A stretch of 64,000 nt of DNA from the NCBI GenBank assembly GCA_029717555.1, contig JAMDHS010000071.1:1-64000 (forward strand), read 5' to 3'. How positions within the stretch are numbered: position 1 is the first letter of the stretch; each line of letters starts with the position of its first letter. The notes beneath the pieces are model-generated. The model did no database searches. It saw only the letters and a program-made list of their open reading frames with translations, and had not been told where the DNA came from. A program made the position numbers and the translations under genes. The stretch comes from Peribolospora baueri. Taxonomy: Eukaryota; Basidiomycota; Peribolosporomycetes; Peribolosporales; Peribolosporaceae. Shown here in pieces: positions 1 through 11,591 of the stretch.

Positions 1-172
1 TATCCGCCCAAACTTCAAACGCTTATAACTCTGCTTTTTCTCTCTTGCTTTTGCTTCGGATTTCGCTTTCATGGTCTTCTATTATTCCTCTACCAATCTA
101 TGTACTTTATATGCATTCAAAGTGCCTACTTAAAATGCTGGCTTTCAACGGTGGGTGATCGAGCTCTTCGCA

Positions 173-187
173 TGTGTGTGTGTGTGT
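173..187. repeat. Short TG dinucleotide run
   Basis: About seven TG units in non-coding sequence. This is a simple repeat with no visible function. Confidence 0.8.
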
Positions 188-453
188 CGTCCGCCTCTTT
201 CCTCCCCAAGCTAAGAATACTTTTGTCACCGCTCAGGTTTCCTCCAGAGTTCCCCGTCCAGCATCAGCACCTCTGTCCCAGCCTCCGCCCCATCCTCGTT
301 CCTGTCCTCGTCCCTGTCCCCGACTTGCCTGCTCCTTGCTTTGCGTCGACTTCCGGTGGACCTCCATTCTGTCCTCCGTCCCTCGCTCGTGACCCGACCT
401 GAATAGGGAAGTCCTCCCTGACACTGTTTCACACGTCGTTCCGGACAAGTGGC

Positions 454-467
454 GGGGGGGGGGGGGG
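454..467 (+). repeat. Homopolymer run of 14 G
   Basis: Fourteen uninterrupted G in intergenic DNA. Such runs are prone to length error in sequencing and in replication, so the exact length is uncertain. Confidence 0.85.
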
Positions 468-991
468 ATGGAGAAGGAGAGGGAGGACGTGGAGGGCGTT
501 TCGGCAAGCCTCGGCAGAATGTCGGCGCATGGCCTTGGGGTGGCACCTGGACGGACAGGAGACGACGTGCGCAGGGGTTCGAGGACGTCGGCAACTGTGC
601 GATCTGTGCCTCGTCCAGTTCAGCGCATCGTCGAGCGCATCGTCAGGGTAGCTGTCACAGTACCTGGCCCAGATCACCATGTAGGCTAGGTCATGTGATC
701 GGTGGACGGCGAATCATTCTTCGTTTCGGCCGCTTCTCGGTATCGTCAATGTTCTGAACACAACCGTCGTTCACAACGACGCTGTACTTTAATTGTCTCA
801 TTAAGGGTGTCTCGCCGACGATTCCTAAGGCGGCGGCTCGTTCTTTTGGCTCCTAGTTGTAAAGGTACATGATGTACAAACAGCGTAATGAAAAGAAAAG
901 CGAGCTAGAGCTGGACGCCGTGCGAGCACCCAACAACGCTTCAGAATCCAGACGTGGCGACCTGACGAGAAGAAGGATACGAGATCGATGG

Positions 992-3900
992 TCAGTGCGA
1001 TAAGAAATGGTCATGGGATTGGGTATGAAAACTGAAACCAAAACGCACCCTGATCTGGTCCAGCTTCTTCATAACATCTCCGGCAGTGCGGTCCAGCTCC
1101 TCGGCGATAGCAGTTTGCCTACGCAGATAGACAGCATGACGAGGTGACAGGCGATGGTGGTTATCGGTTAGACAAAACGAACAGAGCTGCGTTGGAGCAT
1201 ACCACGAGACCTAGGCTCTCAATTATGATGAGTACAACCAAACTCACCTTTGATGGCTGAGCAAAGCAAATGCCTCGCAGAGCTCTCCGTCGACGACCGC
1301 CTTCACCGGAGCGTAATAGCCACGATACGCAAGATGATCCCTGCCCACCAGACTAAAGTTCTCCGTGCGCATGTGCATTTCCAGGGTGCTGAAAAAGTCA
1401 ACGTCCTCCCGACTGACAAAGGGGACCAGGATGCCGATAGTGCCCATCAAACCGGTGTAGAGCAAAACTTCCCTGCCGCCGGCGACGAGATTGGTCCGCG
1501 TCACAGAGGTGACGATATCGCCAATGTTATAGTGGACGAGAAGCGAAGTCTTGTGAGGTGCCCCCATGAAAAGGCTCTTCTCGTGGGCGATACTAGCTCC
1601 GATCGGGTCCTCGTCGACCTCCCTACTCGTGGCAGAGTCGAGTCGAGACACAAAGATGTTGCCAAACTTATCGCCAGCCGCGACTGTCTCGTAATCTACC
1701 ATCGTTAAAGAGGTGGAGAAGCGCGGCTGAGTATCGTCAGCAAAGACGAGGAGGCGGTTCTCCGGCGGCTTGTAGACGGCATACATGACCGACTGTTGGG
1801 CGTCGCCGATGATAATACGCGAACCTTGAGTGGCCAAAGAGACGATGAAGCTGGACACGGGCTGCCGGGGAGCAACGCCACATTTAATACAATAAAATGC
1901 AATTAAGTAAGTGATTCGCCAACGAATGGAAGAGTATATATCTCGCGTGTTGCTGGCTCACCTTGCTCTCGCATTTCCTAAGGAGTTTCTTTTTGCCCAA
2001 GTCGTAGATTCTGAGTGTTTTACCAACGCCAGTAACGAGCCTACCCTGGAAAGAAAGCAGCGCGAGCGGGATGTCGTCCACCTCGGTCTTATATACCAGT
2101 TCGAGACCTCGACCTTCCTCTACAAATCGGTATGTAGAAAGGTAGGCGACCTTGCACGTCCGAGGCGCAAGATGGGCTCCCACCGCCGAGCCGACGACGA
2201 GGAAGCTCTCGCCAGAGTGGTTAGCAAACGGCACCACGGCGACGCTGAATGCCGCCTCGTTCTCCTCCAGGTCCAGGGTCGCAACGGTGGTCATATCGTG
2301 AGGGGATACGATGCGAAGACAAGACGCCCAGTTACCTTCGCCGGCCCTGATCAGGCCGAACTGAGAAGGATCGAGGTCCAAAACACCGCGGTCGACCAAT
2401 TCGCCTGGAGGAACTTTCTCGGTGAGCAAGCGTTCGGCCATCGACGGCGTAAGTGCCCGATGATCTGCTTCAGCGATATAGAAGTACTTGTTGGAGGGGT
2501 GAGGAACGAATTGGCGCGGCGTGTACGAAAGTGGGACACTGTCCTGCTTGAGTTTGCTTCCGAGCGACGAGATAGTGAAGATTCTGAGCGTGGTTGAGGT
2601 AATAGACGTCTAATTCAGCGTCACAGCTTCAAATTCCACTGGCCCCTTGGGTCTGCAGAAACCGCCTTCGGGCTTGCAGCCCCCGAGCCCACAGCCGCGC
2701 AATCGAATCATTGATACGGTCCTTCCTTGCTCCCATCCGCGACTACATCCACGACCAGAAAGCAGGGCAGATCTCCTGAAGGTATAGCTCACCTAAGATC
2801 GTTCCCAGAGATACCAATCAGTCCCTCGGGACACAGCTCGGCGCTGAAGCTCCACGCGTGGTCGAGTGGATCAGCGATCAGAGGCGTGAAGTGGTGCAGA
2901 TTCTGATGCGTATAACTGAGCCAGGATCGGCTGGAGAGGGCGAGGACTGAAGATTGGCCTTGAACGGGAACTCGAACTAATCGCACGGATCGTGACCCAA
3001 GAAATCTTGTTCGGACGTCCGTGAGCTGCCCGTTAATTGGGTCCAAGACGGTCCGAAGCAGGACACCATTCTGCAGGCCGATATTGACGAATAAGGTGGT
3101 GTGATTCTTGTCAATGCTCACGTCAAGCATTTCGGCAATGCAAACGCTCGACGGCGGTGCGGTGAGGGCTTGGATGGAGATGGATTCGAGCGTAGATTCT
3201 GGGTCAAGGGAAATGACTCGAACTGTTTGGTCGTCGCACCCGACAGCCTGCGGTAGTCAGACAGGCGTAGTCAGAAAGAGCTATTAAGGAGATCGTACTC
3301 GAGCATAAGCTCATAAAAGCTCACAAGGTAGGGATTCCGCTGTCGTCCCTCTGGCACCTCGCCCACGCTCATGGCCAAGACCTTGGCGCCCATGGGCTTG
3401 CGGTCCTGGTACTCGTTCAGCTGGCCATCCATGTCCAACTCGAAGTAGACCAGCTCATTAGTGCTCAAAGCGATGACGATCTGCCGTTGATTAGTTGTGG
3501 CGGAAACAATCGTCGCCTCCCTCCCGTCCGCCGTTTGCGGTGTCCGCCACTCGTTCACGCGGCGGTCGGCAAGGACGTGCCGAATGCCGTGCGGGTGAAC
3601 TTGAAGGAGCGCATCGTCGCCGAGCTGCTGTACCGCGAGGGTCGGCGCGGAAGAGACGAAGCCCGTGTCCGACACTTCCTCAATCGTTTCCCCAATAGAG
3701 AGGACAAGAGTGCCATTGATGAACGACAGGATGATGTAGGCGTCATATTGATCTGCGCGATCAGTGAAACAGACCGAAAATCAGATTAACAGGCCGAAAA
3801 CCCAACGGTGACATCTTAGGGCTACCTCACCATCTCTTCTAAGCTTGGTCGTCCAAACCGCATTCGGCACGCCTGGTAGTTTGGAGCTGACCGCCTCCTC

Positions 3901-5665
3901 CACTTCCAAACCGTGTCGAAGCATCTTAAAACTACTCCTCGCACCGCGCCCACATGCTGTGAAGATCTGAGGCGTGTCCGCGCCCGGGAGAACATTGAGG
4001 ACTTTGGCGTCGAGAATGGGATCGAGCGCGGGAAGCTCGTCGGCCAACAAGAGGTTGTCGAGAGGGCGGGGCGTGAAGAGCGGCGGCGCTGGCGGAGGAT
4101 CTAGAGCACCAAAGGACGGATAGTCGGTGGAAGAGAATTCGGGCTGATCGTCGTCGTCACCTAGCTTTTGGAAGGAGTACAAATACCTGCTTGCCGAATG
4201 ACAAAAATGAGCGAATAAATTGACGAACACGAGGTACTTAATTTGCCGAAAATAAAACTTCGACACTCACGAGTTGCCCATCTCGCTGGCAACGAACAAG
4301 AAACCAGCACGAAGGATGCAAAGACTGGAGGCGACCGGGACGGTATCAAAGTACTTTATCTTGAGCGCCCGGATCTCATCGTCCTCGTGCTCAATGGTGA
4401 CCTTGTACAGATCACCGAACTCAGATTGTAAGAGAAAGAAAAAGGCGCCCTGTAGGAAATAGGGTGGACCAAGGTCAGAGGAAGTCGATGATGAAACGTC
4501 TAAAAAGGGCGCACCTTCATCTTGTGCATCACACTGGCAACGATCAGTGTGCCCCGGCTCTCATCGACCTCCTCGAGCGGATTTCGTCTCCGGGGAATCG
4601 GCACCCGATGCGTCTCTGCTCCTTGGTGCTTATAGGTGACGTAGTCCTCCGAGCACACCAGCACGCCCGAAGGCCCGTCCCACCGGTTCTGCGCAGCTGA
4701 ATGACCGCCCGGAACTTGGAGCAGCATGTTTGCCCGAGGATCCACTGCTTCGGACCACTTTCGCACAACGTGGTTCAAGCCAAGATCGAGCTCGTAATAG
4801 GTCAACAGCTGGAGAGGAAGAAAGGGTAGGAGTCTGAGCACACTGCAACTGAGGAGCACATATCAGGAAATTGCACGCGGCGACGCACTTTCTCAGTATT
4901 TTCGAAAGCCTCTCCTGTTGGATCCTGATCCGCCTCCGCATAATCCACCTCCAAAGCGGCGAACAAGGGGTTCTCAAAACCTACGTCCACGCCAGTGATG
5001 GCGTGTATGATAGCATTTTGCTTGTGCGCCTCGAGCGGGCTAGAGATCGTCAAGTTGGCGGCTGAGTCACGGTTGAGGATGTATACCAGCTTTGCCTTTT
5101 CCATCGCCCCGATCATAACCGCTCGACCTTTGGGATCGGTAGCAAGGTACTGCCCGGGGACGATGCGGCGCGATCCGGACTTGCCGAACGTCTCTTGATG
5201 GACTTTGTTTAAAGTATTGGTCCGGGGAATATATTCGAGAATGACGATCCGTCCAGAGTCTGAGCCGACAATGATGTAGTCTGCGGTAGCGGAAGGACAA
5301 GGATTCAGGTCAACGGTCCAGGGAGACATGACAAAAGGAGGCGAAGGGAGATGAGAACGTCTGCGTCCCGCCCATAAACCGCATCCTAGCTCGTACACTA
5401 TCCATCCATATAACCATCATATCGAATCGGATTACTCACCTTTGCTTCCTCCGGTTAATTTGAACGCCGCGAGAGACCTGACGATGCCAAACACCTCATG
5501 ACTGAGCAGGACGCTGACCTTCCCGGTGGCAGTGTCGGGCTTAAGGAGCTCTAGACGAGTGCCCTTGGCCAGCACAATCTCCTGCTGCCGGGTGCCGGAG
5601 AAAGAGCCGACGATGGCTTGTGTGACCTCCGAAGCGGGCGAGAGGGTAAGGTTATAGAGATGCAT
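992..5665 (-). CDS. RSE1: Splicing factor 3b subunit 3 (SF3B3/Rse1/SAP130)
   Basis: This is the large beta-propeller subunit of the SF3b complex of U2 snRNP, which acts in the nucleus at branch-point recognition. The N-terminus MHLYNLTL, followed by [17 protein letters not shown] and [14 protein letters not shown], is the family's signature start. The C-terminal part reads [16 protein letters not shown], then [20 protein letters not shown], then [20 protein letters not shown], which matches the family end. The gene is split into roughly ten exons. The last intron is 1119-1247, joining LLSHQR to QTAIAEEL. The start ATG (5663-5665) is exact for the family. The protein runs about 10 residues past the usual R-[FY]-G-F end before the stop at 992. 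It diverges from the fluoride exporter gene with 374 bp between the two starts. Confidence 0.96.
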
Positions 5666-6039
5666 GGCTGGCTGCTGGCTGGCTGATTGGATGGGTTGGG
5701 TGGATGGGTGCCGTCGTTCGGCCGAACAAATGCGCCCGCGGAGACGTACCTACAAAAACCTCGAAAAAAGCGACGGGACTAGGGGAGAGAAAATCCGGCA
5801 AGTTGGAGGGGCACACGACTAGGTCACCGAAGCAGACGTTGGGCCTTGGAGGAAGAAGCAATGAGAAGTCAGTCGGGTCGTCGATCAGCTGCTGGAGCAC
5901 CTACGGTGCCGCAGCAACATCGCGGGCAAAGCGCCTACCCCCGCCTACGTCCGGCACCGTATGTAATCAATTGCCACCCCGCCTCCAGCAATCGGTAGCG
6001 AACTACATACTATACATAGAGTACGACCAAAAACGGTCC
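5666..6039. promoter_or_regulatory. Shared upstream region of RSE1 and FEX
   Basis: This is a 374 bp head-to-head intergenic region. It contains GGTTGGGTGGATGGGTG-type G/T-rich sequence near the RSE1 start. The frame of FEX stays open back to about 5704, but that stretch has no recognisable protein features and I treat it as 5' UTR or promoter. Confidence 0.5.
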
Positions 6040-7480
6040 ATGGGTACTCCACCGTCCTTCAACCCTTCCTCCGACTTGCACAGCGAAGAGAGGGCGGAGC
6101 AGGGAGAGGAGGTGGTGCTTGACCGCGCCCCACCCAAACTCCCGGATGCCATAACAGCGGCGGAGGGGGAGCAGCAGCTCACCCAAGAGAGGGAAGCAGA
6201 GGCAGACATTGAGCGGACCGGTGGGACGGCCTCCTCAGGCGCTCAGAGGGATCACCCGAGTTGCGAGGACCGAGAAAAGGCGGACGTAGATGCGGGAAGG
6301 CTGGCATCCTCGGACTTGTCACGCTCTCCGCGGCAGGTTCCAGTCGTGCCACCTGTCCAAGCCCCCCTTCTTCTTCGTCAGGCCGCCCGTCTCTCCCTCC
6401 TGGCATTTTCATCTATCTGGGGCGTTCTAATTCGCCTCGGGCTTACAGCCCTTAATACTTACGACGGTGATAGCGTTGCTCCGCTTGTTTGGGCACAGGC
6501 AACGGGATGCCTCATCATGGGTTGCGCGGTCGGCAGGCGAGAGGACATCACCAAAATGTAAGCCTTCCTGCCGGATTTTTGTATTCGTTCGCTGCTTCTG
6601 TCCACCAACGCTGACGACTGGAACCGTCCTCCTTATTCAGCTCTCCCCCGCTCTATGCCGCCATCACGACGGGTCTGTGCGGAAGCATCACCACGTTTTC
6701 GAGCTGGATGCTGCAGGTGTTTCAGGCGTTCGGCGACCAAGAACATTTCCACCGGCATGGTCTTCACAACGTGAGCGCACACACATTTACTGACGTGCTT
6801 TTTGGACAGTTCTCCTCACGCTTTGTGCTCTTTTCGCACAGGTCATGGACGCCCTATCACAGACGGCGGTGACTTTGGGCATGTCGCTGATCAGCTTCCA
6901 GGCGGGCTTTCACTTGACGCGCTCGCTGCCACCTCTACCAGCTTTCGAAGGTCGGACGCTGAGCCGTTTCTTCATCCCGGCTGCAACACTCTCGCTCGGT
7001 GCTGTCCTTTGGCTCGGCGCCGTGCTCGTCTGCGCCTTCTGGCCTTCCCATCGCGCCATCACATTTGCCCTTGTCCTCGCCCCGCTTGGTACCTGGCTCC
7101 GCTACTACCTCGCCAAGCTCAACGTGCGGTATTCGCCTCCGCAGCGCGCCCCATTTGCTGTCGGCACGTTCACTGCTAATATGCTCGCCACCGTCGTCCT
7201 GGCTGGACTCGTTGCAGCCCAATACGCGGGACGGCCTGGCGCGCGACCGCTTGGTTTGACGACGTGCTCAGCACTGCAAGGCCTCTCTGACGGGCTGTGC
7301 GGGTGCCTTAGTACAGTTAGCACCTTCGTCGTTGAACTCGTCACGCTCAAGCCGCGGTGGACAAGCGTTAGATATGCTTTTGCAAGTTGGGTATCGGGCC
7401 AGGTGTTGATGGTGCTGATTCTCGGCAGCGTATGGTGGTCAAGGAGCCTGGAAGGGGGCTGCCGATCGTACCCGACCTAA
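6040..7480 (+). CDS. FEX1: Fluoride export protein, two CrcB domains (FEX)
   Basis: This is a fluoride channel/exporter of the plasma membrane that protects against environmental fluoride. Exons are 6040-6557, 6641-6770 and 6842-7480, all with GT-AG ends. The first ~130 residues are polar and low-complexity. Hydrophobic segments then follow, with the CrcB signature GLCGSITTFSSW in the first domain and a second copy, GLCGCLSTVSTF, in the C-terminal domain. Two domains in one chain is the eukaryotic FEX arrangement, an inverted pseudo-dimer, whereas bacteria use two small subunits. The chosen ATG starts MGTPPSFN. An upstream in-frame extension is possible but unsupported. No fluoride riboswitch was seen, and none is expected in fungi. 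Confidence 0.93.
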
Positions 7481-8388
7481 TACCTTATACCACAGGATAG
7501 ATAGAAACCAGCATTTCGCGAGTGGACGTCATCGATTTCCGTTGGCGACTATCTACTCGCCGACTAGAGACACCATGGTATCGTTAACCCTTCGCACTTT
7601 GGTCATTTAATGTACTTGAAACTTCATTGTCCGCGCAGGTAAGTTATCGGAAGTGGTCGTGCAATTAAGATCATCAAAAAAATTCCCTGGCGCTTCGAAG
7701 GACGTCAATGAATCTTTATCCGACGTTCGACCTCGACAGCCCCGCCTCCGTGCCCTCCTTCAGACCACTTACGGCGGGGCGCTGATCATGACAGGGTCAT
7801 GCCCGTAGATAGCTCCCTATGAACGCGAAGACGTGCTCGAAGTGTATCGAGGGCGGTTGAGCGCTAGGCAACAGGTTCGACGCCTCCACCGGTGGCAGGT
7901 ATCTTTAGATATCCCACGCCACGGATGAAGTCAGTAAAGAGCTGATTGGGTGCTCGCGGCACACGAGCGGCCTTGCTCTTTGCTGTCGTGTGTTTTTTTT
8001 TTCGAAGACCCAATGGCTGAGAATGGATCTAGCGTCAGAGTGAAGCGGAGACGATCGAAGCTCGAGGGAGCGTACAACGAAAACAAATCCAGCGAGGGTG
8101 CAAGTGGCTGAGTTTACCATCAACAGATGTCTAGTTTAAATCCCCGTCTTATGAACGATACGCCTAGCCCCCTGTTCAACTTCTTCATCAGCTTAGGGAT
8201 GTATCCTTGCTTCTAGTGGCAGTAGCCCCCATGGGATGATGATGATGTGGAAGAAGTTAAAGCAGGCGTTGGCTCTAGCCCATGTCAGAATGCTGACTAA
8301 GCGACGCAAATGCGACTTCTTCGATCATCATTCGAGCGGACCCCAGCGTAGACGCACGTCTTCCTACAAACTCATCACCTTCATCAGG
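7481..8388. other. Intergenic region between FEX and the GNL1-type gene
   Basis: About 900 bp without a supported gene. It holds a T-rich run near 7988-8000 and a short GAT run near 8236. Small open frames (for example 7905-8123, minus) lack any family signature. Confidence 0.5.
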
Positions 8389-11300
8389 ATGGGAAGAAGC
8401 AGCAAGGCAGGGCGCAGCGCGATACAGCCCAAGGGCAACGGACGAGGGCGCGGTAATACCACCCCGAATTTTTCACAAGACAGACAGGCGGCAGCCGCGG
8501 CCGCGGCTCGTCGGGAAGCTGTCACCCGGCTTGAGTCTGCATTCATCAAGCTCCCTGCCCAAACGCTCCAGCGCTCTCGCTTCCTGGCCTCTCTCCCGCT
8601 TCTGAGGCCAATATTACCGGAACTGACCGTTCTCTGTCCAAATGATCTGGGCGGCGGAAAGGAGCTGCAGGACAAGAAGGGCACCCGGGCGCAAGACGAA
8701 AAACAACTGAGGCTCCCCAACAGGCCGAGGTGGAGGTTCGAAGGGATGTCCAAGAGGGAGCTCGAGGCAAACGAGCGGGCGGTATTTGAAAACTGGCTAG
8801 AGGAGACGGATGGGCTGATGGAGAGTATGGAGCAGTGCGGCGACGGCGACGGCAGCGTCGATAGAGACGGGATGCCGGTTGAAGAAACAGGAAAGATCGG
8901 GGCTGTGGTACAATCGGCGTTGTTGGGAGGTTACTATGAGCGGAACTTGGATGTATGGAGGCAGCTTTGGAGAGTCACTGAGCGATCAGATATATTGCTC
9001 GTCCTCGTTGACTGTCGGTGAGCGCTAGCTTTTGTCCTCCTTCTACGGCTATAATTTCGTTAGTATGGTGCAACAGGGCTTCAGTCACTGATTCTCCTAC
9101 CTTCTGACTCCTTCTTCCGACAATCAATGCACTTTGGATTTATTTGTTTGTAGGTGCCCGCTCATTCATTATCCGCCCTCTCTGGACGCCTACCTGTCAC
9201 GCTTCTCTCGTCTCAAAATCATCCTCGTCCTCACAAAGAAGGACCTCGTGCCCGACGTCATTGCAGAACGTTGGGAGGATTGGTTCCGAAAATCCTACCC
9301 TGGCATCTCAGTAGTGTCTGTGGAGAGTTATCAAAAGGAAAAAGTTGAGGAAGGTGAATACAGACGGCTGCGGGAGCCCAAGTCAAGTGTATGTGCCATT
9401 CTCGCTGATCAGAATGCCCTCATTCCGCTCTTTTTTTAAAGGGAACACCGACCCAACCAGACCTAGACGACGAGAGCGTATCCCTTACATCTCCCCGTCT
9501 TCACGTCGTGCGCTATTTGCGGCCCTGAGAAAAGCTCACGAAGAGCTGTTGACGCCACCGAAGCAGATCGCTTCAAGGCCGGAGCGACTACGGAACTGGA
9601 CACCAAGGGTGGCAGAAAGGGTGGACTGGGATGCGGCAGAAGCAGGTTCTCAAATTCTGCGAGAAGCGGTGGATGAGGAAGGTAGTCGGAAGTATGCAGA
9701 GCGACCATGGAAAGGACGCGGAAGGGGGCCGGGGAGGAAGGAAAAACTCGGGAAAGAGGCTGAAGAGTATCTTGGGCAGGGTTCTAAAGCACAGAGGAAG
9801 AAGGCGCGAAGGCTCGGCCGAATCGAGGATCTCGAGGCAAAGGCCCAGAGATCAAGGGAGGGCTTGCGAACGCAGAAAGCCAGTGCGGCAGAGGAAGGGG
9901 ACGATGGGGACGACGGGGAGGATAATATGAGCGGCGAAGGCGTGAGCTGTGGGAATGGGCAGGCTGAAAAGAGCGAGGAAAGCGATGCATTCTCAACCGA
10001 GGCACCTGCGGACAACCATGGAGCAGCAACCACCTCCAATCCGCGTATCAACAATTCCCTGACCGTGGGACTCATTGGTGGGTCTCGAATTGATCCTCAA
10101 TGGTTTCCCATGTCTACCACCGTCGTGCTCAAACCTACCTCCTCGGTTCCTTTGATGCTTCCAGGTCAACCCAACGTGGGCAAAAGCAGTCTTCTTAATG
10201 CCCTCTTAGGCGGCAAGTTTGTGCGAGCTTCTAAAACGCCCGGCAAGGTGCGTTATATTAATCTTATAGCTCTTGAGACTAGGTTTGGAAGCTCGGCTAG
10301 CTTGACGCTGAAATTCATCCTCCGGATCGCACCTGCTCAGACTAAACATTTTCAGACTTTTTTCCTTACCGACGACATTCGGATGTGCGATTGTCCTGGC
10401 TTGGTCTTCCCCAGCTGCTTCGGTGCAGAGATGCAGGTGAGCCCACCTCCTTTGGTCCATGCGAAAGGCGTTGGAAGGCAGCAAATACTAACTCGCGAGC
10501 CTACTATCTTTATGCAGGTCCTCTCGTCGATCATCCCTATCTCACAAGTGCAAGATGTAGTCGGCTGCGTCCGCTATCTCGCTACGCTTCTTCCGCTCGA
10601 GCGCGTCCTTAGTCTACCCGATGTCCCACAGGATGACTTTGAAGATGATACAGACGCTTATGCCGAGCTCCATCGTCGGGAGCGAGAAGCCAGGCGTCTC
10701 ATGATGAGCGACAAAAAACCAGGTGCCGAGAAGGAGACTTCAAAGGAGCAGTCCTGGACGGCAATGTCTTTGCTTGAGACGTTAGCCAAGCGTGAGAAGA
10801 TACTTACCGCCAAGGCTGGTAGGCCGGACGTGAACAGGGTTGGAAACGCTGTGTTGCGGTAAGTCCCTTAATGTAGAGGCCGTTACCTATTTTTTTAACT
10901 ATAACGACCGTGCTCGAAATTGAGCTGAATAGGATGGCTTCGATTTAGGTACTGAACGTTGTTATTTTCTGTGTTCGATGACAACAGCGCCGCCGTTGAG
11001 AGTCGAATACGATGGGCATTTCGACCACCAGATGGGAAAACGGATGTCATGACTGCATTCGGTGTTGGAATTCTCCTCACATCTACTGGCGACGATGGAT
11101 CCTTCAAAGAGAACTCCATCATCGATTTTAAGGCGCCAGGGCGGGACACAGAAGATGAAGGAGTTGATGGCACGGAAAGCAATAAGGGGTTTGCATCGGA
11201 GGAGGAAGGGAGGGAAGAGGAGACGTCGCGGGACAATGAAGAGGAATCGATCGCCAGGCACGACGGAGACGTCGACGTGCGACGAGGAGGCAAGGGTATA

Positions 11301-11417
11301 GTGGGAGCCGCAAGCCTTTTCGCTGCGTTGACTGTCGAAGGTCACGAGGTCGAAGAGGACGAGGACGAGGACGAGGACGATGAAGAACATAATGAGGGCG
11401 ATAGACTGGAGGAGTGA
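8389..11417 (+). CDS. GNL1: GNL1-type circularly permuted GTPase
   Basis: This belongs to the YlqF/YawG (MMR1-HSR1) GTPases, whose motifs are permuted. G4 (LTKKDLV) comes first, then G1 (GQPNVGKSSLLNALLGG), then G3 (DCPGL). The sequence after G3, with PSCFGAEMQVLSSI and IPISQVQDVVGCVRYLA, and the C-terminal NAVLR plus an acidic tail match human GNL1 better than Lsg1 or Nog2. Exon joins checked by eye include 9017/9155, 9386/9442 and 10077 to the G1 exon. The introns are short, and one donor is GTGTATGT. A basic, lysine- and arginine-rich insert of about 200 residues separates G4 from G1. The tail is strongly acidic (EEDEDEDEDEDDEE). Relatives act in ribosome assembly or nucleolar functions, but the exact role here is inferred. 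Its 3' end lies 174 bp from that of the Sel1-repeat gene. Confidence 0.88.
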
Positions 11418-11591
11418 AAAGTCGCCAATGATGAAGTGAGTTGGAAACGCCTTGCCACCCTTACGAATCAAAGTCGTGTACCTCACTTTCTTGTAATGGA
11501 ACTGGTGCAGGAGTTGCCAAATGGAGCAGGCTGGATTACGTCTTAAGATTTTAACAAAAAGAGCCAACCTGGAAGGGCTCCTAATTACATT

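Larger units (their letters stand above)
1..991. other. Gene-poor left end, 3' flank of RSE1
   Basis: No reading frame here shows a recognisable protein or convincing splice structure. The stretch holds a short TG repeat (173-187) and a run of 14 G (454-467) in a purine-rich patch. It probably contains the 3' UTR of the minus-strand RSE1 gene and the flank of a gene outside the window. Confidence 0.5.

Noticed and set aside
5704-6039. N-terminal extension of FEX in the same open frame
   Set aside because: Composition and the lack of any conserved segment suggest 5' UTR, and the ATG at 6040 gives a normal protein.
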